DNA of 64,000 bases from Micromonospora sp. LH3U1 (GTDB lineage Bacteria; Actinomycetota; Actinomycetes; Mycobacteriales; Micromonosporaceae), in contig NZ_CP116936.1 of NCBI RefSeq assembly GCF_028475105.1, positions 4,773,501 to 4,837,500 of the forward strand. Direction: 5' to 3'. The position numbers and the translations under genes were made by a program. The stretch's first letter is position 1; each line of letters opens with the position of its first letter. The notes beneath the pieces were generated by a model. That model saw only the letters and a program-made list of their open reading frames with translations. It was not told the DNA's origin and made no database searches. This document shows, piece by piece, positions 40,860-50,559 of the stretch.

Positions 40860-43040
40860 TCAGTGCGCTGCCGTGGCCGCCGACTCGGATGGGCTGGACC
40901 CGGTCGGCGTTGCCGACGGGTCGGAGCGGGTGGCGTCACCGTGCCCCGGCCACCAGGCGGTGTGGCCGAGGAGCGCGGTGATGCCGGGGACGAGGAACAG
41001 GGACATGACGAACGCGGACAGCACGATTCCCACCGAGACCGCGAAGCCCATCTCGGTCAGGAACGACACCCCGGCGAAGAGCATCGAGGTGAATGTGCCG
41101 GCGAGGATGAGGCCGGCGGCGGCCACCGACGGTCCGGCGTGTTGGATCGCCAACGAGGCAGCGGTGCGCGGATCGTTGCCGGCTCGTGCCTCTTCGCGGA
41201 GCCGGGCGATCATGAGGATGTTGTAGTCGGTGCCGATCGCAACCACGAACAGGTACAGGATGATCGGCAGCGAGAATGACAGCCCCGACCTGCCACCGAC
41301 GCCCTGGAAGGCCAGGACGGTCGCGCCGAGCGTCGCCATGAAGCCGAGGCCGACTGCGATCATGAGGTACACCGGGGCGACGAGGCTGCGCAGGAGCAGC
41401 CCCAGGATCAAGGCGATCAGCACTCCGGCCACCGGGAAGATCACCCACAGGTCGCGGTTGTTCGCGTCGCGGATGTCGGCGAAGACCGAGCTGACGCCGC
41501 CGACCAGCGCGGTCGTTCCGTCCGGGGCCTGGTCGTGGGCCACCTGGCGGAGGTCGTCACCGGCCAGGTCGAGGGCCGCCGTCGAGTACGGGCTCGTGTT
41601 CAGCAACAGGTTGATCTGGGCCGTCGTACCGTCCGAGCTGACGGCGACAGCACTGCCGTCGGGAGCGGGCATCAGGCCGCCGACCCCGGGTACCCGGGTC
41701 AGTGCCTGCGCGTACCCGGTGAGTGTTGCCGGGTCGAGGCGTTGGCCGTTGTCGGCGCGGACGTAGACGGTGGTCGGGTTGAGGGCGCCAGCGGGGAACC
41801 CGGTCTTCAGGTCGTTCAGGGCGCGTGCCGATTCGGTGTTGGCGGGCAGCTGCGCGACCTGGTCGTAGTCGACCTTCAGACCGAACACACCCAGCGCCAA
41901 CGCGACCATGACGCCACCCGAGGCGAGGGCGACCACCGCCGGCCGACGTCCGGTGAACCGGCCCAGGCGTTGGAAGACGCTGCCCCGAGGAGCGCGCTGC
42001 CAGGACTTCGACGGCCAGAACACCTTGGGGCCGATGAGCGAAACGATGGCCGGCACCAGCGTGACCGCGGCGATCGCCATGACGACCACCCCGATGGCAA
42101 GGCCCGGACCGAGACTCCGGAAGCCGCCGAACACTGCGAGCAGGAGTGCGCCGAACGCGATCACGATCGCCGCGGCGGCCGACGCGATGACCTCACCGAC
42201 CCGGCTGACCGCCGTGGCGAGCGCGTTCTTCGGGGCGTCACCGGCACGTAGCCGCTCCCGGTAGCGGAACAGCAGGAAGACGATGTAGTCGGTGCCGACA
42301 CCGTAGAGAACCACGGTGAGGATGGTCAGCAGTGACTGGTCGACCTGCATGCCGAACGCCTTGACGAACAGGGTGATGACCGCACTCGACACCGCCGAGA
42401 CCACGCCGACGACCACGACCGGCAGGAAGGCCGCGACCGGGCTGCGGTAGATGATGAGCAGGAGGCCGACGACCAGGGCCAGGGTCACGATGCTGACGAC
42501 CAGCAGCGCGGTGTCGAAGGCGTCCTGGTTGTCGACGAGGAGGGCGACATCTCCGGTCACCGCGTACGACAGGCCCGAGCCCTCCAGGGTGGATTTCGCC
42601 TTGTCGCGGATCGATACGACTGCGTCGCCGAGCACCGGGTCGGCTGGTGGGCCGGTGAGCGAGATGTTGACGAGTTGCACCAGCTTGTTCGGCGAGACGG
42701 CCTGCGGCCCGGTGACCGCGGTGCCGACCCGGTCGATGCCGGCGCCTTGGATCGTCTGGGCGAGTTGACTGACCCGGTCGGTGTCGGCGGCACCCAGGGG
42801 CTGCCCGTCGACACGCTTGACGACGATGGTGGCGCTCGCACCGTCGCCTTGGCCAAACGCGCGTTCTGCTACCTCCTGCGCCTGCACCGACTCATAGCGG
42901 GACGGTAGGAAGCTGGCCTGATCGGTGCTGACCTGATCAGCGAGAGACGGCGCGAAGAACGAGCCGACGAGCAGCACGAGCCATACCGCTATCACTTTCC
43001 ATGGATTGAGGACGATCGCGCGTCCGAATCTGGCGAACAT
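40860..43040 (-). CDS. MMPL/RND-family transporter
   Basis: 726 residues; ATG with AGGAG upstream. Two repeats of one TM helix, a large extracytoplasmic domain and five TM helices: first helix NPWKVIAVWLVLLVGSFFAP, extracellular domain about 35-180, helices from about 185, and a second copy from about 375. FQRLGRFTGRRPAVVALASG marks the second half. GVGTDYIVFLLFRYRERLRAG and AIGTDYNILMIARLREEARAG contain the conserved TDY proton-relay motifs. It is an actinobacterial-type exporter of lipids or small hydrophobic compounds. A palindromic operator candidate lies 250 bp upstream, but no regulator gene is adjacent. Confidence 0.9.
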   Translation of the reverse strand: MFARFGRAIVLNPWKVIAVWLVLLVGSFFAPSLADQVSTDQASFLPSRYESVQAQEVAERAFGQGDGASATIVVKRVDGQPLGAADTDRVSQLAQTIQGAGIDRVGTAVTGPQAVSPNKLVQLVNISLTGPPADPVLGDAVVSIRDKAKSTLEGSGLSYAVTGDVALLVDNQDAFDTALLVVSIVTLALVVGLLLIIYRSPVAAFLPVVVVGVVSAVSSAVITLFVKAFGMQVDQSLLTILTVVLYGVGTDYIVFLLFRYRERLRAGDAPKNALATAVSRVGEVIASAAAAIVIAFGALLLAVFGGFRSLGPGLAIGVVVMAIAAVTLVPAIVSLIGPKVFWPSKSWQRAPRGSVFQRLGRFTGRRPAVVALASGGVMVALALGVFGLKVDYDQVAQLPANTESARALNDLKTGFPAGALNPTTVYVRADNGQRLDPATLTGYAQALTRVPGVGGLMPAPDGSAVAVSSDGTTAQINLLLNTSPYSTAALDLAGDDLRQVAHDQAPDGTTALVGGVSSVFADIRDANNRDLWVIFPVAGVLIALILGLLLRSLVAPVYLMIAVGLGFMATLGATVLAFQGVGGRSGLSFSLPIILYLFVVAIGTDYNILMIARLREEARAGNDPRTAASLAIQHAGPSVAAAGLILAGTFTSMLFAGVSFLTEMGFAVSVGIVLSAFVMSLFLVPGITALLGHTAWWPGHGDATRSDPSATPTGSSPSESAATAAH

Positions 43041-43431
43041 GCGGGAGAACTCCTGTCATCGGTGATGAATTGCCGGCGATATCCACCCGCCACGCACTGC
43101 CAACCAGCGGCGGAGAACAGCTGACTCGTTTGCCATTTACGGAGGCAGTGCCTGTTCAACGACGTTGCCGCCTGCGGCCGTCACAGGAGACGTGTCCAGC
43201 GCGTCGTCTGATCGAAGCGTCGACGTGGCGACTTCCGCCGCCTCCAACTCTCGTGGTGCCATTTTGGCACCGGTTGGCTCAGGATGCAACCATCATGGCT
43301 CATGATGGAGCCACCTATCACCCCGCCGTCTCATACTGACCTGCCCACAGCCAGGATCACCCCTGCCTGATCCCTAGCCTCTTGCCGACGCGAGGAGCCG
43401 ACATCAAGGCGCGCCAAGCGGCGCCGGCAGG
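43041..43431. other. Upstream region of the MMPL gene
   Basis: No gene. The interval contains the inverted repeat described at 43290 and otherwise shows no feature I can support. Confidence 0.4.
43290..43308. promoter_or_regulatory. Palindrome upstream of the MMPL gene
   Basis: CCATCATGGCTCATGATGG has perfect 8-bp arms and a 3-bp centre, the size of a typical TetR/MarR operator. GGCTC/GAGCC further out extend the symmetry. It may control the exporter at 43040. Confidence 0.45.
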
Positions 43432-43704
43432 TCAGTCGGGCGGCTCGACCAGCCGCTCCATCCGGTTCCAACCGGACCAGCCCCGCTCGCGCATCAGCTC
43501 CCGCAGCCGCCGTACCCGCGGGTCGGACTCGACGGCAAGCGCGTCCATCAGGTCGTGCGGGAGGTCGTCCTCGACCTCCTCGCCGGGAAGGATCTCACCG
43601 GCGGCGTATGCCTGCTCATGGCAGGCAGCATGAAGGGTTGACGCAGCGTCAGGGTCAAGCCCACGGTGCGGACTTGATTGTTCGCCCGATGAGAGTTGTG
43701 TCAT
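43432..43704 (-). CDS. Small hypothetical protein
   Basis: 90 residues from ATG 43704 (purine-rich CGGGAGCG upstream). Acidic in the middle (ILPGEEVEDDLPHDLMDA), with a C-terminal helix ESDPRVRRLRELMRERG. No family recognised. An open frame continues upstream to 44040, but the added part is Pro/Arg-rich and atypical. The interval 43705-44301 otherwise holds only short unconvincing frames. Confidence 0.4.
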   Translation of the reverse strand: MTQLSSGEQSSPHRGLDPDAASTLHAACHEQAYAAGEILPGEEVEDDLPHDLMDALAVESDPRVRRLRELMRERGWSGWNRMERLVEPPD

Positions 43705-44301
43705 GACGCTCCCGACGAGAGTGGCTGACTCCTCTTGGACGGCATTGACAACCTGAGCTCGGAGCCATGCGATTGCGAGTGGCCCAGCGGTTGCGGTCGT
43801 GACACGCTGCCCCGGCGGCGTGTGTCTGGGCGGCAGCGACGCGCAGGCGGGGTCCCGCTGGCTGACAATCTCACCCAAAGGTAATGGTGGCGCCATGACC
43901 ACCGAGATGCGCACGCTGGGGTGCTTGAGGCGCGCATGCTGCCCACCGCGCAGCGGCCGGTGGCCGACGCGGCCGGCGCGAACCGTCCGGCGCGGCGGTA
44001 CTACGAGCGGCTCAAGCCGCGCGACGGCCGTCGAAGGCATTGTCGGGCGGCGCGGCAGCTACATCACGTTCATCAGGGAAAGGGTTGTCCGCCACCACCT
44101 GCAGTCGTTCTGAATGCGCGCGTCGCGTCTGCGGGACCCGGATGTGCAGGTTCTGCTGGTAGTGGCGCTGACTATGGTCGGGTCGGCATGAAGTTCCCTC
44201 GCAGTCATATCGCTCGCGGGGAGATGTCAGCTTTGGGCGTGGCCGACGCATGCGGCGTCGGCCGCCATGGCACCGCAGAAGCGTTCGCGACGACCACTGG
44301 G

Positions 44302-45279
44302 TCAGATGGTGACGACGATCTTCCCCGCCGGGTGCCCGTTCCGGAGGTGCCGGATCGCGTCCGCCGCCTGGCTCAGGGGATAAGTGCGGTCGACCGCCGG
44401 GGTGAGCGCCCCCGATTCGATGAGGGTCCCCAGCTCGTTCAGGTCCTCGGTCCGCTCGACCGCACTCACGCTGCGCAGCCGTTGACCGACGAACAGGGAC
44501 AGCAGCGGCGCGCGGAACATCTGCCGGTCGTAGCCGCTGAGCACCGGGCCCTTGGTATACGTGCCGCCGACCAGCGCCAGCGTCCCGTGTGGGGTGAGGG
44601 CGCGGCGCAGGAGAGAGACCGGCCGATCGCCGCCGGTGTCGATGACCACGTCGTAGATCGGGCCGTCGCGGTCGACCTCCTCGCTGGTGTAGTCGAGGAT
44701 GTCGTCGGCGCCGAGGGAGCGTACGAACGCGGCCCTGGCCGGCGTGCAGACGGCGGTGACCGTCGCCCCGTACGCCTTGGCGATCTGCACGGCGTGCGAC
44801 CCGACACCGCCAGACGCGCCGATGACCAGCACGCGGTGTCCCCGGCGCACCGCGCCGCTGTCGCGAACCGCGCGAAGCGCCGTCATCGCGGAGACCGGCG
44901 CGGCGGCGGCCTGCGCGAACGACACGTTGGCCGGCTTACGGGCCAGCCGCCGCTCCGGCGCGCTCGCGAACTCGGCGTACGAGCCGCGCAGACAGGTGCC
45001 GTACACCTCGTCGCCGGGCCGGAACCGGGTCACCCGGGCGCCGACCGCGGCCACCACCCCGGCCAGGTCCCGCCCGCGCACCGGAACCCGGGGCCGGCGC
45101 AGCCCTGCGGCCAGCCGCGCCAGGTAGGGGCGACCGGTCATGAAGATCCACACTCCGGGGTCGACCCCGGCGGCGCGGACCTGGACGAGGACCTCCTCGT
45201 CGTTCACGGCCGGTTGGTCTATGTCGCGTAGGTGGAGCACGTCGGTTGGGCCGTAGCTGTCCTGGACGATGGCCTTCAT
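44302..45279 (-). CDS. NAD(P)-dependent alcohol dehydrogenase / quinone oxidoreductase (MDR)
   Basis: 325 residues; ATG overlaps the regulator stop. MDR family: MKAIVQDSYGPTDVLHLRDI, VRGRDLAGVVAAVG, GDEVYGTC, AAAAPVSAMTAL and cofactor motif VLVIGASGGVGSHAVQIAKA. The zinc-ligand Cys/His set is absent, so it is a zinc-independent quinone-reductase-like member. Final gene of a three-gene operon with a membrane protein and XRE regulator. Confidence 0.85.
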   Translation of the reverse strand: MKAIVQDSYGPTDVLHLRDIDQPAVNDEEVLVQVRAAGVDPGVWIFMTGRPYLARLAAGLRRPRVPVRGRDLAGVVAAVGARVTRFRPGDEVYGTCLRGSYAEFASAPERRLARKPANVSFAQAAAAPVSAMTALRAVRDSGAVRRGHRVLVIGASGGVGSHAVQIAKAYGATVTAVCTPARAAFVRSLGADDILDYTSEEVDRDGPIYDVVIDTGGDRPVSLLRRALTPHGTLALVGGTYTKGPVLSGYDRQMFRAPLLSLFVGQRLRSVSAVERTEDLNELGTLIESGALTPAVDRTYPLSQAADAIRHLRNGHPAGKIVVTI

Positions 45280-45500
45280 GGTGCCGTCTCCTCGGGGTAC
45301 TGGAACACGTCGTCGAGCCGTGCGTCGAACAGGCGCGCGATCTTGAATGCCATCTCCAACGATGGCGAGTAGCGGCTTTGCTCGATGGCGATGACGGTCT
45401 GCCGGGTCACGCCAATCCGGTCGGCGAGCTCGGCCTGGGTCATCTCGCCGTGCGCGAACCGCAGCGCGCGGATGTTGTTCGTGACGCGGGTCGGCCTCAC
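45276..45500 (-). CDS. Small XRE-family HTH regulator
   Basis: 74 residues, almost only the HTH: VTNNIRALRFAHGEMTQAEL, ADRIGVTRQTVIAIEQSRYS, PSLEMAFKIARLFDARLDDV. The GTG start overlaps the membrane-protein stop and its stop overlaps the ADH start. Such minimal regulators usually repress their own operon; the palindrome AAGAATTCTT just downstream of the promoter is the likely site. Confidence 0.85.
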   Translation of the reverse strand: MRPTRVTNNIRALRFAHGEMTQAELADRIGVTRQTVIAIEQSRYSPSLEMAFKIARLFDARLDDVFQYPEETAP

Positions 45501-45925
45501 CACTGCGGGACACCCTTGCGGTAGACGATCACCTTGGCCAGGGAGCCGACCGCCGCCGACAGGACGAAGCACAGGTAGATGACGTTGGCGATCCAGAACC
45601 AGTCCCACTTGGCCAGTGCCATCAGCATCGCCGACACTGCGCCGATGACCACGAATGCCTGGCCGACGTGGTCGCCGAGCCGTCCGATCTCCCGGTCGCG
45701 TACGTCCTTGACCCGGGAAGCGCGCGGGTTCACCACGCCCACACCAATCTCGGCCACGATGCTCGCGACGATGGCCCCGCCAACCGTCCACAGCAGAACC
45801 CCGGCGTACGGGATGGCGGCGAGCGGCCCGCCGTCGGCCCGGTTCAGGACGACGGCGGCGTAGACGGCATACCCCACCACGCTGACCACCAGCATGATCC
45901 AGGCGCGTTTCTCCTCGTGCGTCAC
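45497..45925 (-). CDS. Small multi-pass membrane protein
   Basis: 142 residues; GTG 45925 with GGGAGGCGG upstream. Four helices: WIMLVVSVVGYAVYAAVVL, GVLLWTVGGAIVASIVAEI, GQAFVVIGAVSAMLMALA, FWIANVIYLCFVLSAAVG, with a short cytoplasmic loop RVKDVRDREIGRLGD. This type is commonly encoded directly before a tiny XRE regulator; the function of the pair is unknown. Confidence 0.8.
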   Translation of the reverse strand: MTHEEKRAWIMLVVSVVGYAVYAAVVLNRADGGPLAAIPYAGVLLWTVGGAIVASIVAEIGVGVVNPRASRVKDVRDREIGRLGDHVGQAFVVIGAVSAMLMALAKWDWFWIANVIYLCFVLSAAVGSLAKVIVYRKGVPQW

Positions 45926-45941
45926 GGCCGCCTCCCTTGTA

Positions 45942-45989
45942 AAGAATTCTTGACACGGCCATAGTATGGCGTCTTTGACATCGTGTCTA
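45942..45989 (-). promoter_or_regulatory. Promoter and palindrome of the membrane protein-XRE-ADH operon
   Basis: On the minus strand TAGACA (45989-45984) and TACTAT (45966-45961) are separated by exactly 17 bp. The perfect 10-bp palindrome AAGAATTCTT (45942-45951) lies 10 bp downstream of the -10, in an operator position. Confidence 0.7.
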
Positions 45990-46059
45990 GAAAGTTTTAC
46001 ATAGAGGTCGACCCCTGGTCGGGTAGCAGGGATCTGCTGGTGAGCGACATGACTCTCAG

Positions 46060-46400
46060 GCACCAATTCCTGACAGTCCTATCGCTCCTGAGGAGACACC
46101 GAGCTCCGGTGACTGCGGCCGCGGCAAGGGGTTGGACCAGCAGGGCCGGGTTGAGGTCGGTGAACTCGCGGCGGCGAGGATCGGCAGGGTGGTTCGGGCG
46201 GTCGCCAGGTCGGCCAGTTCGCCGTCGACGCGGCGAGTTCACCGGTCAGCGCCGGCGATCTGCTCGCGTAACTGTTAGGCGTGCTGGCGTGTGGTGGTAT
46301 CGCGCTCGGCGATCAGGTCGAAGGCCGTGAGAAGGTTCACCGGTGTCGCCAGGAGAGTGTGCTGGAACCGGTCAGCCGCCGCACGATGTTCGCCGTCGAC
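46060..46400 (-). pseudogene. Remnant of a recombinase-associated coiled-coil protein
   Basis: On the minus strand one frame reads TPVNLLTAFDLIAERDTTTR, a stop, QLREQIAGADR, a stop, then RVDGELADLATARTTLPIL. The pattern of QLREQIA followed by D-ELADLATARxTLL is that of the small helical proteins often encoded beside actinobacterial integrases and transposases. Two stops inactivate it. Confidence 0.45.
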
Positions 46401-46540
46401 GCCCACAACGCTCGTGACACGGCGGATTGCTGCCGGCTCACGTACTCGCGCGCGCGAAGGCGGTGCAGCACGCCGCAGTCACCAAGACCGCGACAATCAG
46501 CCCCAACACGTCCACGACCAGGCCCCGCTTGCGCTCTACA

Positions 46541-46728
46541 CCTTCTTCGCCGCGCCCCTAGGCCGAGCGCTCGGCGACATCGTCGCCGAGCTGCGCGACG
46601 CCGACCCCGACGACAAAGCCGAGGTCTACCGGCACCTCGGACTCCGACTCACCTACCAGACCGAAACGCAAACGGTGCGCGCTGCAGTCGATCTCAGCGC
46701 ACACCGTGGGCAAATCATTTGTGTCCGA
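46541..46728 (+). pseudogene. Serine recombinase C-terminal remnant
   Basis: GRALGDIVAELRDADPDDKA, then EVYRHLGLRLTYQTETQTVR, is the recognisable end of a large serine recombinase (DxxDK, EVYxxLGLRLTY). The catalytic and zinc-finger domains are absent. It runs into the att-like junction at 46720-46752. Confidence 0.7.
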
Positions 46729-46752
46729 GGGGGGATTCGAACTCTTGTACGT
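46660..46752. repeat. Recombinase-tail repeat R2 joined to a tRNA-Leu-like 3' end (att scar)
   Basis: From 46665 to 46732 the sequence is nearly identical to R1. After GTGTCCGAGGGG it diverges and continues GGATTCGAACTC. Read on the minus strand this is GAGTTCGAATCCCCCCTCGG followed by ACAC, the T-arm and acceptor 3' strand of an actinobacterial tRNA-Leu-type gene. R1 and R3 instead continue with CGACACGA. The shared GTGTCCGAGGGG is therefore a candidate crossover core. No complete tRNA is present. Confidence 0.6.
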
Positions 46753-47959
46753 GTCATCGGTGCTCCATTTCGGGTGCACATGCTCATAGATTACGGCACG
46801 TTCAGGGTTGGCTCAACCTCGCGCGCTCATTACCGGGCGTGAGCATGAATCGAAGTCGGGCCGCGTATGGTCCAATATTGCCAGCCAGCTGGCTCGGTTA
46901 TCGACTGGCCGAAATGAACGTGCAGGCATCAAGCCAGCCCCACCGCAGGGGTCCTGGTGAGTTTTCGGTCGACCGGCGTTGACGGCAACCCGTGCCGCTC
47001 GCGTTCTTCGGTAGCGAGCGCACCAGGTTCACCGCCTTCGTCGAACTCTGAAATTCACAACAACCGCGCACAGCGCCAGAGCATCCGGCAGCGCGGTCTG
47101 TGACGTTGCCTGTCAACTAAAAGGGGGGTGCATGCGAGCGTGACTCTCAGTCAGGATGCGATCGAGAAGACGACGAAGTTGGTCGAGTCTCTCGCTGAGG
47201 TGACAACCGCAGTCAAGCGGGACCCCAGTGGGCGACATTCTGGAAGACCCGGACGCGCCTGATCCCGTCATCTGGCTCGATGCCCTACCGCAGAGCGTTC
47301 AATGAATGGCTAGCCCTGCCAATGATGTGATCATGAAAATGCGTCCGTCTCGGCCACCGACGGAGCCGGCGCCGCCGGAGTTGCTGCACGAGTGAATCGA
47401 CATGGATCCCGTGGGCGGGTTCGCTGGTCCTGCGGCGCGCCTGTTGGACGCCCGGCTGTGTCCGCTTCCTGCGGGAGTTACAGCAACAGGTGGTGGTTGC
47501 CTGCGGTGCTGCTGACGCAGGTGCCGTTCTGTCGTTGGGTCGCAAGATGGCGCGGCCATAGATGCGCTCGTTTCGTGCCGTTCTGCGCGACGCACAGTTC
47601 TGCGGTTACCTGTAAGGAGGCTGGTAGGGGGTAAGTGCCGTGGTACGGCGCGAGCATGAGTGCGTAGTGGGCGGGGCTGAGGTCCGTCATGGCGAGCCAT
47701 GACAGGACAGGGTGGCTGGCGTCGCCGAAGGCGATGAGCCGCCCCGGTTCGGCGTCCTCGAACACCAGCGACATGTTGTTAGCGCGGGCGCGTCCTCGGG
47801 ACACGAGGATCGTTCTTTTTGAACGTGCGGAGGGGTGAGCAGCCGCCGTGGATCGTCTCGGACGAACTTTGGGCCGAGATCCGAACCACTGTTGCCACCC
47901 CGACCACCACGCCGGCACCGGTTCCCCGGGCCTAAGCGCCTCGACGACCGCAGAGTGTT
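46753..47959. other. Degenerate gene-poor interval
   Basis: No intact gene. A possible broken small ORF begins at GTG 47140 after AAAGGGGGG (VTLSQDAIEKTTKLVESLAE) and appears frameshifted before GDILEDPDAPDPVIWLDALP at about 47228-47305. A minus-strand fragment at 47640-47790 (FEDAEPGRLIAFGDASHPVL) looks protein-like but has no start or family. Confidence 0.35.
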
Positions 47960-47995
47960 GTGCGGAATCCTGTTCATGCTTCACACCGCGATTCC

Positions 47996-48190
47996 GTGAA
48001 GGTTCCTGCCCTAGGAGTTGGGGTTCGCCTTGGGAAGACCTGCTGGCGCAGGTTGCGGGACTGGAACGACGCTCGCGCATGGCAACGACTGCACGCGATC
48101 CTGCTCGGCAAGCTGCGGGCCACCGATCAGCTGGACATGTCGAGCGTGTTCCACCTGCCAATCAGGAGATCACGCCGCCGCCGTACGTGA
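47996..48190 (+). pseudogene. IS5-family transposase N-terminal fragment
   Basis: GKTCWRRLRDWNDARAWQRL, then HAILLGKLRATDQLDMS, matches the N-terminal helix-turn-helix region of IS5-group transposases (CWRRLRDW, W-LH--LL--L). It is truncated after about 60 residues. A different IS5-type fragment, from the catalytic region, lies at 36798. The stretch 48191-48588 holds no gene I can support. Confidence 0.65.
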
Positions 48191-48588
48191 AGGCGCCGAG
48201 ATAGGGAACCTGCCCGGGGCCGAAGGCCTCGGATGATGCTCACCCGGCATGGCCGCAAGGGATCGCTGCAGCCCGGATCGTTGAATACGTGACCGTCCAC
48301 CGGCGGGCCCCGGGCGCTTCCTGAAGGTCGGGGCATCCGGGTTGCAGGGACGTCCCGACTTCGTGAAACCCGAGTCGATCAACCGGGTAGCCGTCGCAGC
48401 CAGCGACGAGAAGGGGAGGGACCAGGGCAGTCATAGCCGTGGCACCGCGGCCGACACGGCGGCAGAGATCCTGCACGCCACCGGTCGCGATAGCCTGGCC
48501 ACAACGGCCAGGACCATCGCTCACCTGCTACACCTGGTCGCCATTCTGGCTCGTAGCCGGGACGGCCAGAGGTAGCCCTACCGAGCCC

Positions 48589-48610
48589 GGGGTTGACGGG
48601 AGTCAACCCC
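48589..48610. terminator. Short perfect hairpin
   Basis: GGGGTTGAC-GGGA-GTCAACCCC is a 9-bp stem with a 4-nt loop, 130 bp beyond the stop of the minus-strand gene at 48742. It may be that gene's terminator. Confidence 0.4.
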
Positions 48611-48741
48611 AGGCTCCCTGTAGACGATTCTCCCTGGCCCGTCGTGGTGGCCCTTAGCAGTCTTCCACCCTGCCGGTCGATCCGGGCACCCCACCGCGAG
48701 TCCTACGACGCTGGGTGTCTGGCAGCATGGGCGGCTGCTTA

Positions 48742-50391
48742 TCATGGCGTCGGCACAGGCAGCGGCATGTCCGATGGCGGCAGCCACCGGTCCGGCAGGA
48801 GAAGCCCGTTCGGCAGCTTGTTGTTGAACGAGAACGTCGGACGGACATCCCCTATCGCCCGCTTGAGATCAACGAGGCCGCCCACGAATCTGGCGCGTTG
48901 AAAGGACACCGTGCCGCGAAAGCACGCGCCCTCAAAGTAAACTCTGCCGCCGGAGAATCTGGTGAAGTCGAAGGACACCTTGCAACCGTCGAACAGTGTG
49001 TCGACGAAGATCAGGTCGCCGCCGCTTACCACCGCCTGGCCGAGGAACACCTCGCCGCCGGAGAACGTCGCGTCGGCGAAGTCCACCGCGCCATCGGAAA
49101 ACACCGCCCGACCGAAGCCAATCAGCCCGTCCGAGAACGCCGCTTTTTGGAAGAGCACCTCGCTGCCACAGAACCTCGCAGCTTCGAAGGCGACCTCGCC
49201 ACCGGAGAACGTCGCCTCGGCGAAGGACACCATGCCGCCGAAGAAGCGCGCTCCTTCGAAGGTGACCTCGCCACCGGAGAACACTGCCTTCGCAAAGGAC
49301 ACCGCGCCCGCAGAGAAGGTTGCCTTCGCGAAGGACACCATGCCGCCGGAGAAGTGCACCCGGCTGAAGTCGCCACCGTCGAAGACGGCCCCGGTGAAGT
49401 CGAGGTCGCGGCCCTGCCAGCTGTGCGGGTTCGTCGTGGGCAGGCGCAGGTGGTCGCGGATGAGCCGGATGACTGTGTGCCGGACCTGCCGTTCCTCATA
49501 GGGGTCGCGGCCGGACGTGCCGACGGGCACCGAATCCGTAACGTCCTCCGCCGGAGCGGCGGCGGGTTCACCGGCGGGCTTGGCGGCGACTGGTGGCGTA
49601 TAGGGCATACGCAGGTAGGCGCAGAGTACGTCAACGCACATCTGACGCCCGCCGGGCCAGTCGTTGGCCAGGTTGGCGACGGCGTAAACGCCGGCGAGGC
49701 GTACGGCGGCCTTGTCCGAGCCGACCAGCTCGACGGCCTTGGTGAAGCGCTCGTTGAACAGCTTGGTGTTCTCCCGACGTTCCTTAGATTCCTCCCGGTG
49801 TTCCGCAGCCTCACCGAGATGCTGACGGCGGTATGCGACCGTCAGCGCCACGACGCCACCGACCCCTCCAACCACCGCCAAGACGATCTTCATGGCGTCG
49901 AACGTGTTGGTCAACGTCCAGCCACTCGCCGCCGTCACGGCCCCGGGTGGGCCGGACACGTTTGGCGCGGGTGCAGGTGCCGACGGGCTGCCAGTCAACG
50001 CCGGGCGACCTACGGCAGTCCACAACAGCGTGCCCAGCCCGAACGCCACTCCGATAGCCAGCCCAAGCAGCAACGCCACATGTACCAGCAACGGCAACTG
50101 CGGCCCCTGCCCCGTTCGCTGGGCCGTGCCGCGGCTGCGCGCCGCCGCAGCGATCAGCACGGCCACGGCCACCAGCAGCATGCTGGGCCATGCCTCAATC
50201 AGAACTCGGCCAACGGCCACGGCGGCTTGCCCAGCCCGTCGCGGGATCAGCCACATCAACACCGCCGTACTCAGCACGCCCGCCGCAACCAAATACAACA
50301 GCCAGCGCTGGAAAGCCTGCGTCGCCATCGCTATCCACACCGAGTGCAGCCACAGTTTCATACCAGCATCCTGGCGTAGACCTGACTGCAT
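48742..50391 (-). CDS. Membrane protein with twelve tandem 12-residue repeats (pentapeptide-repeat-like)
   Basis: 549 residues (or 539 from the internal ATG at 50361). Four N-terminal hydrophobic helices (for example LLYLVAAGVLSTAVLMWLIP, SMLLVAVAVLIAAAA, VHVALLLGLAIGVAFG), a charged helical segment (EHREESKERRENTKLFNERF), a globular region, then twelve consecutive repeats of the form SGGEVTFEGARF between about 375 and 525. The F/V-F spacing suggests a right- or left-handed beta helix related to pentapeptide-repeat proteins, but with a 12-residue period. The EHREESKERR.. F.KA-ELVGSDKAAVRLAGVYAL type linker is familiar from actinobacterial pentapeptide membrane proteins. Role unknown. Confidence 0.8.
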   Translation of the reverse strand: MQSGLRQDAGMKLWLHSVWIAMATQAFQRWLLYLVAAGVLSTAVLMWLIPRRAGQAAVAVGRVLIEAWPSMLLVAVAVLIAAAARSRGTAQRTGQGPQLPLLVHVALLLGLAIGVAFGLGTLLWTAVGRPALTGSPSAPAPAPNVSGPPGAVTAASGWTLTNTFDAMKIVLAVVGGVGGVVALTVAYRRQHLGEAAEHREESKERRENTKLFNERFTKAVELVGSDKAAVRLAGVYAVANLANDWPGGRQMCVDVLCAYLRMPYTPPVAAKPAGEPAAAPAEDVTDSVPVGTSGRDPYEERQVRHTVIRLIRDHLRLPTTNPHSWQGRDLDFTGAVFDGGDFSRVHFSGGMVSFAKATFSAGAVSFAKAVFSGGEVTFEGARFFGGMVSFAEATFSGGEVAFEAARFCGSEVLFQKAAFSDGLIGFGRAVFSDGAVDFADATFSGGEVFLGQAVVSGGDLIFVDTLFDGCKVSFDFTRFSGGRVYFEGACFRGTVSFQRARFVGGLVDLKRAIGDVRPTFSFNNKLPNGLLLPDRWLPPSDMPLPVPTP

Positions 50392-50559
50392 CCGGGCGCG
50401 CCTTGCGTACCCATAGGACGCCTTTTTGGCGTAGCGACAGCAGCGGAGCGTCTGACCTGCGACAACTACGCCCTAAGCTAAGCCCGTCCATGGGCGGAGG
50501 GGTCTGCTGCTCAGGAGCTGTAACTCACTCCGGCTGGTTGCGCGGCGCGACTGACATAC

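Noticed and set aside
43905..44113. Plus-strand small ORF (starting MTTEMRTLGCLRRACC)
   Set aside because: No ribosome-binding support and no family; composition looks like a shadow frame in degenerate DNA.
46720..46790. Intact tRNA gene at the R2 junction
   Set aside because: Only a T-arm/acceptor-like 3' segment is present; no anticodon or D arm can be folded from the adjacent sequence.
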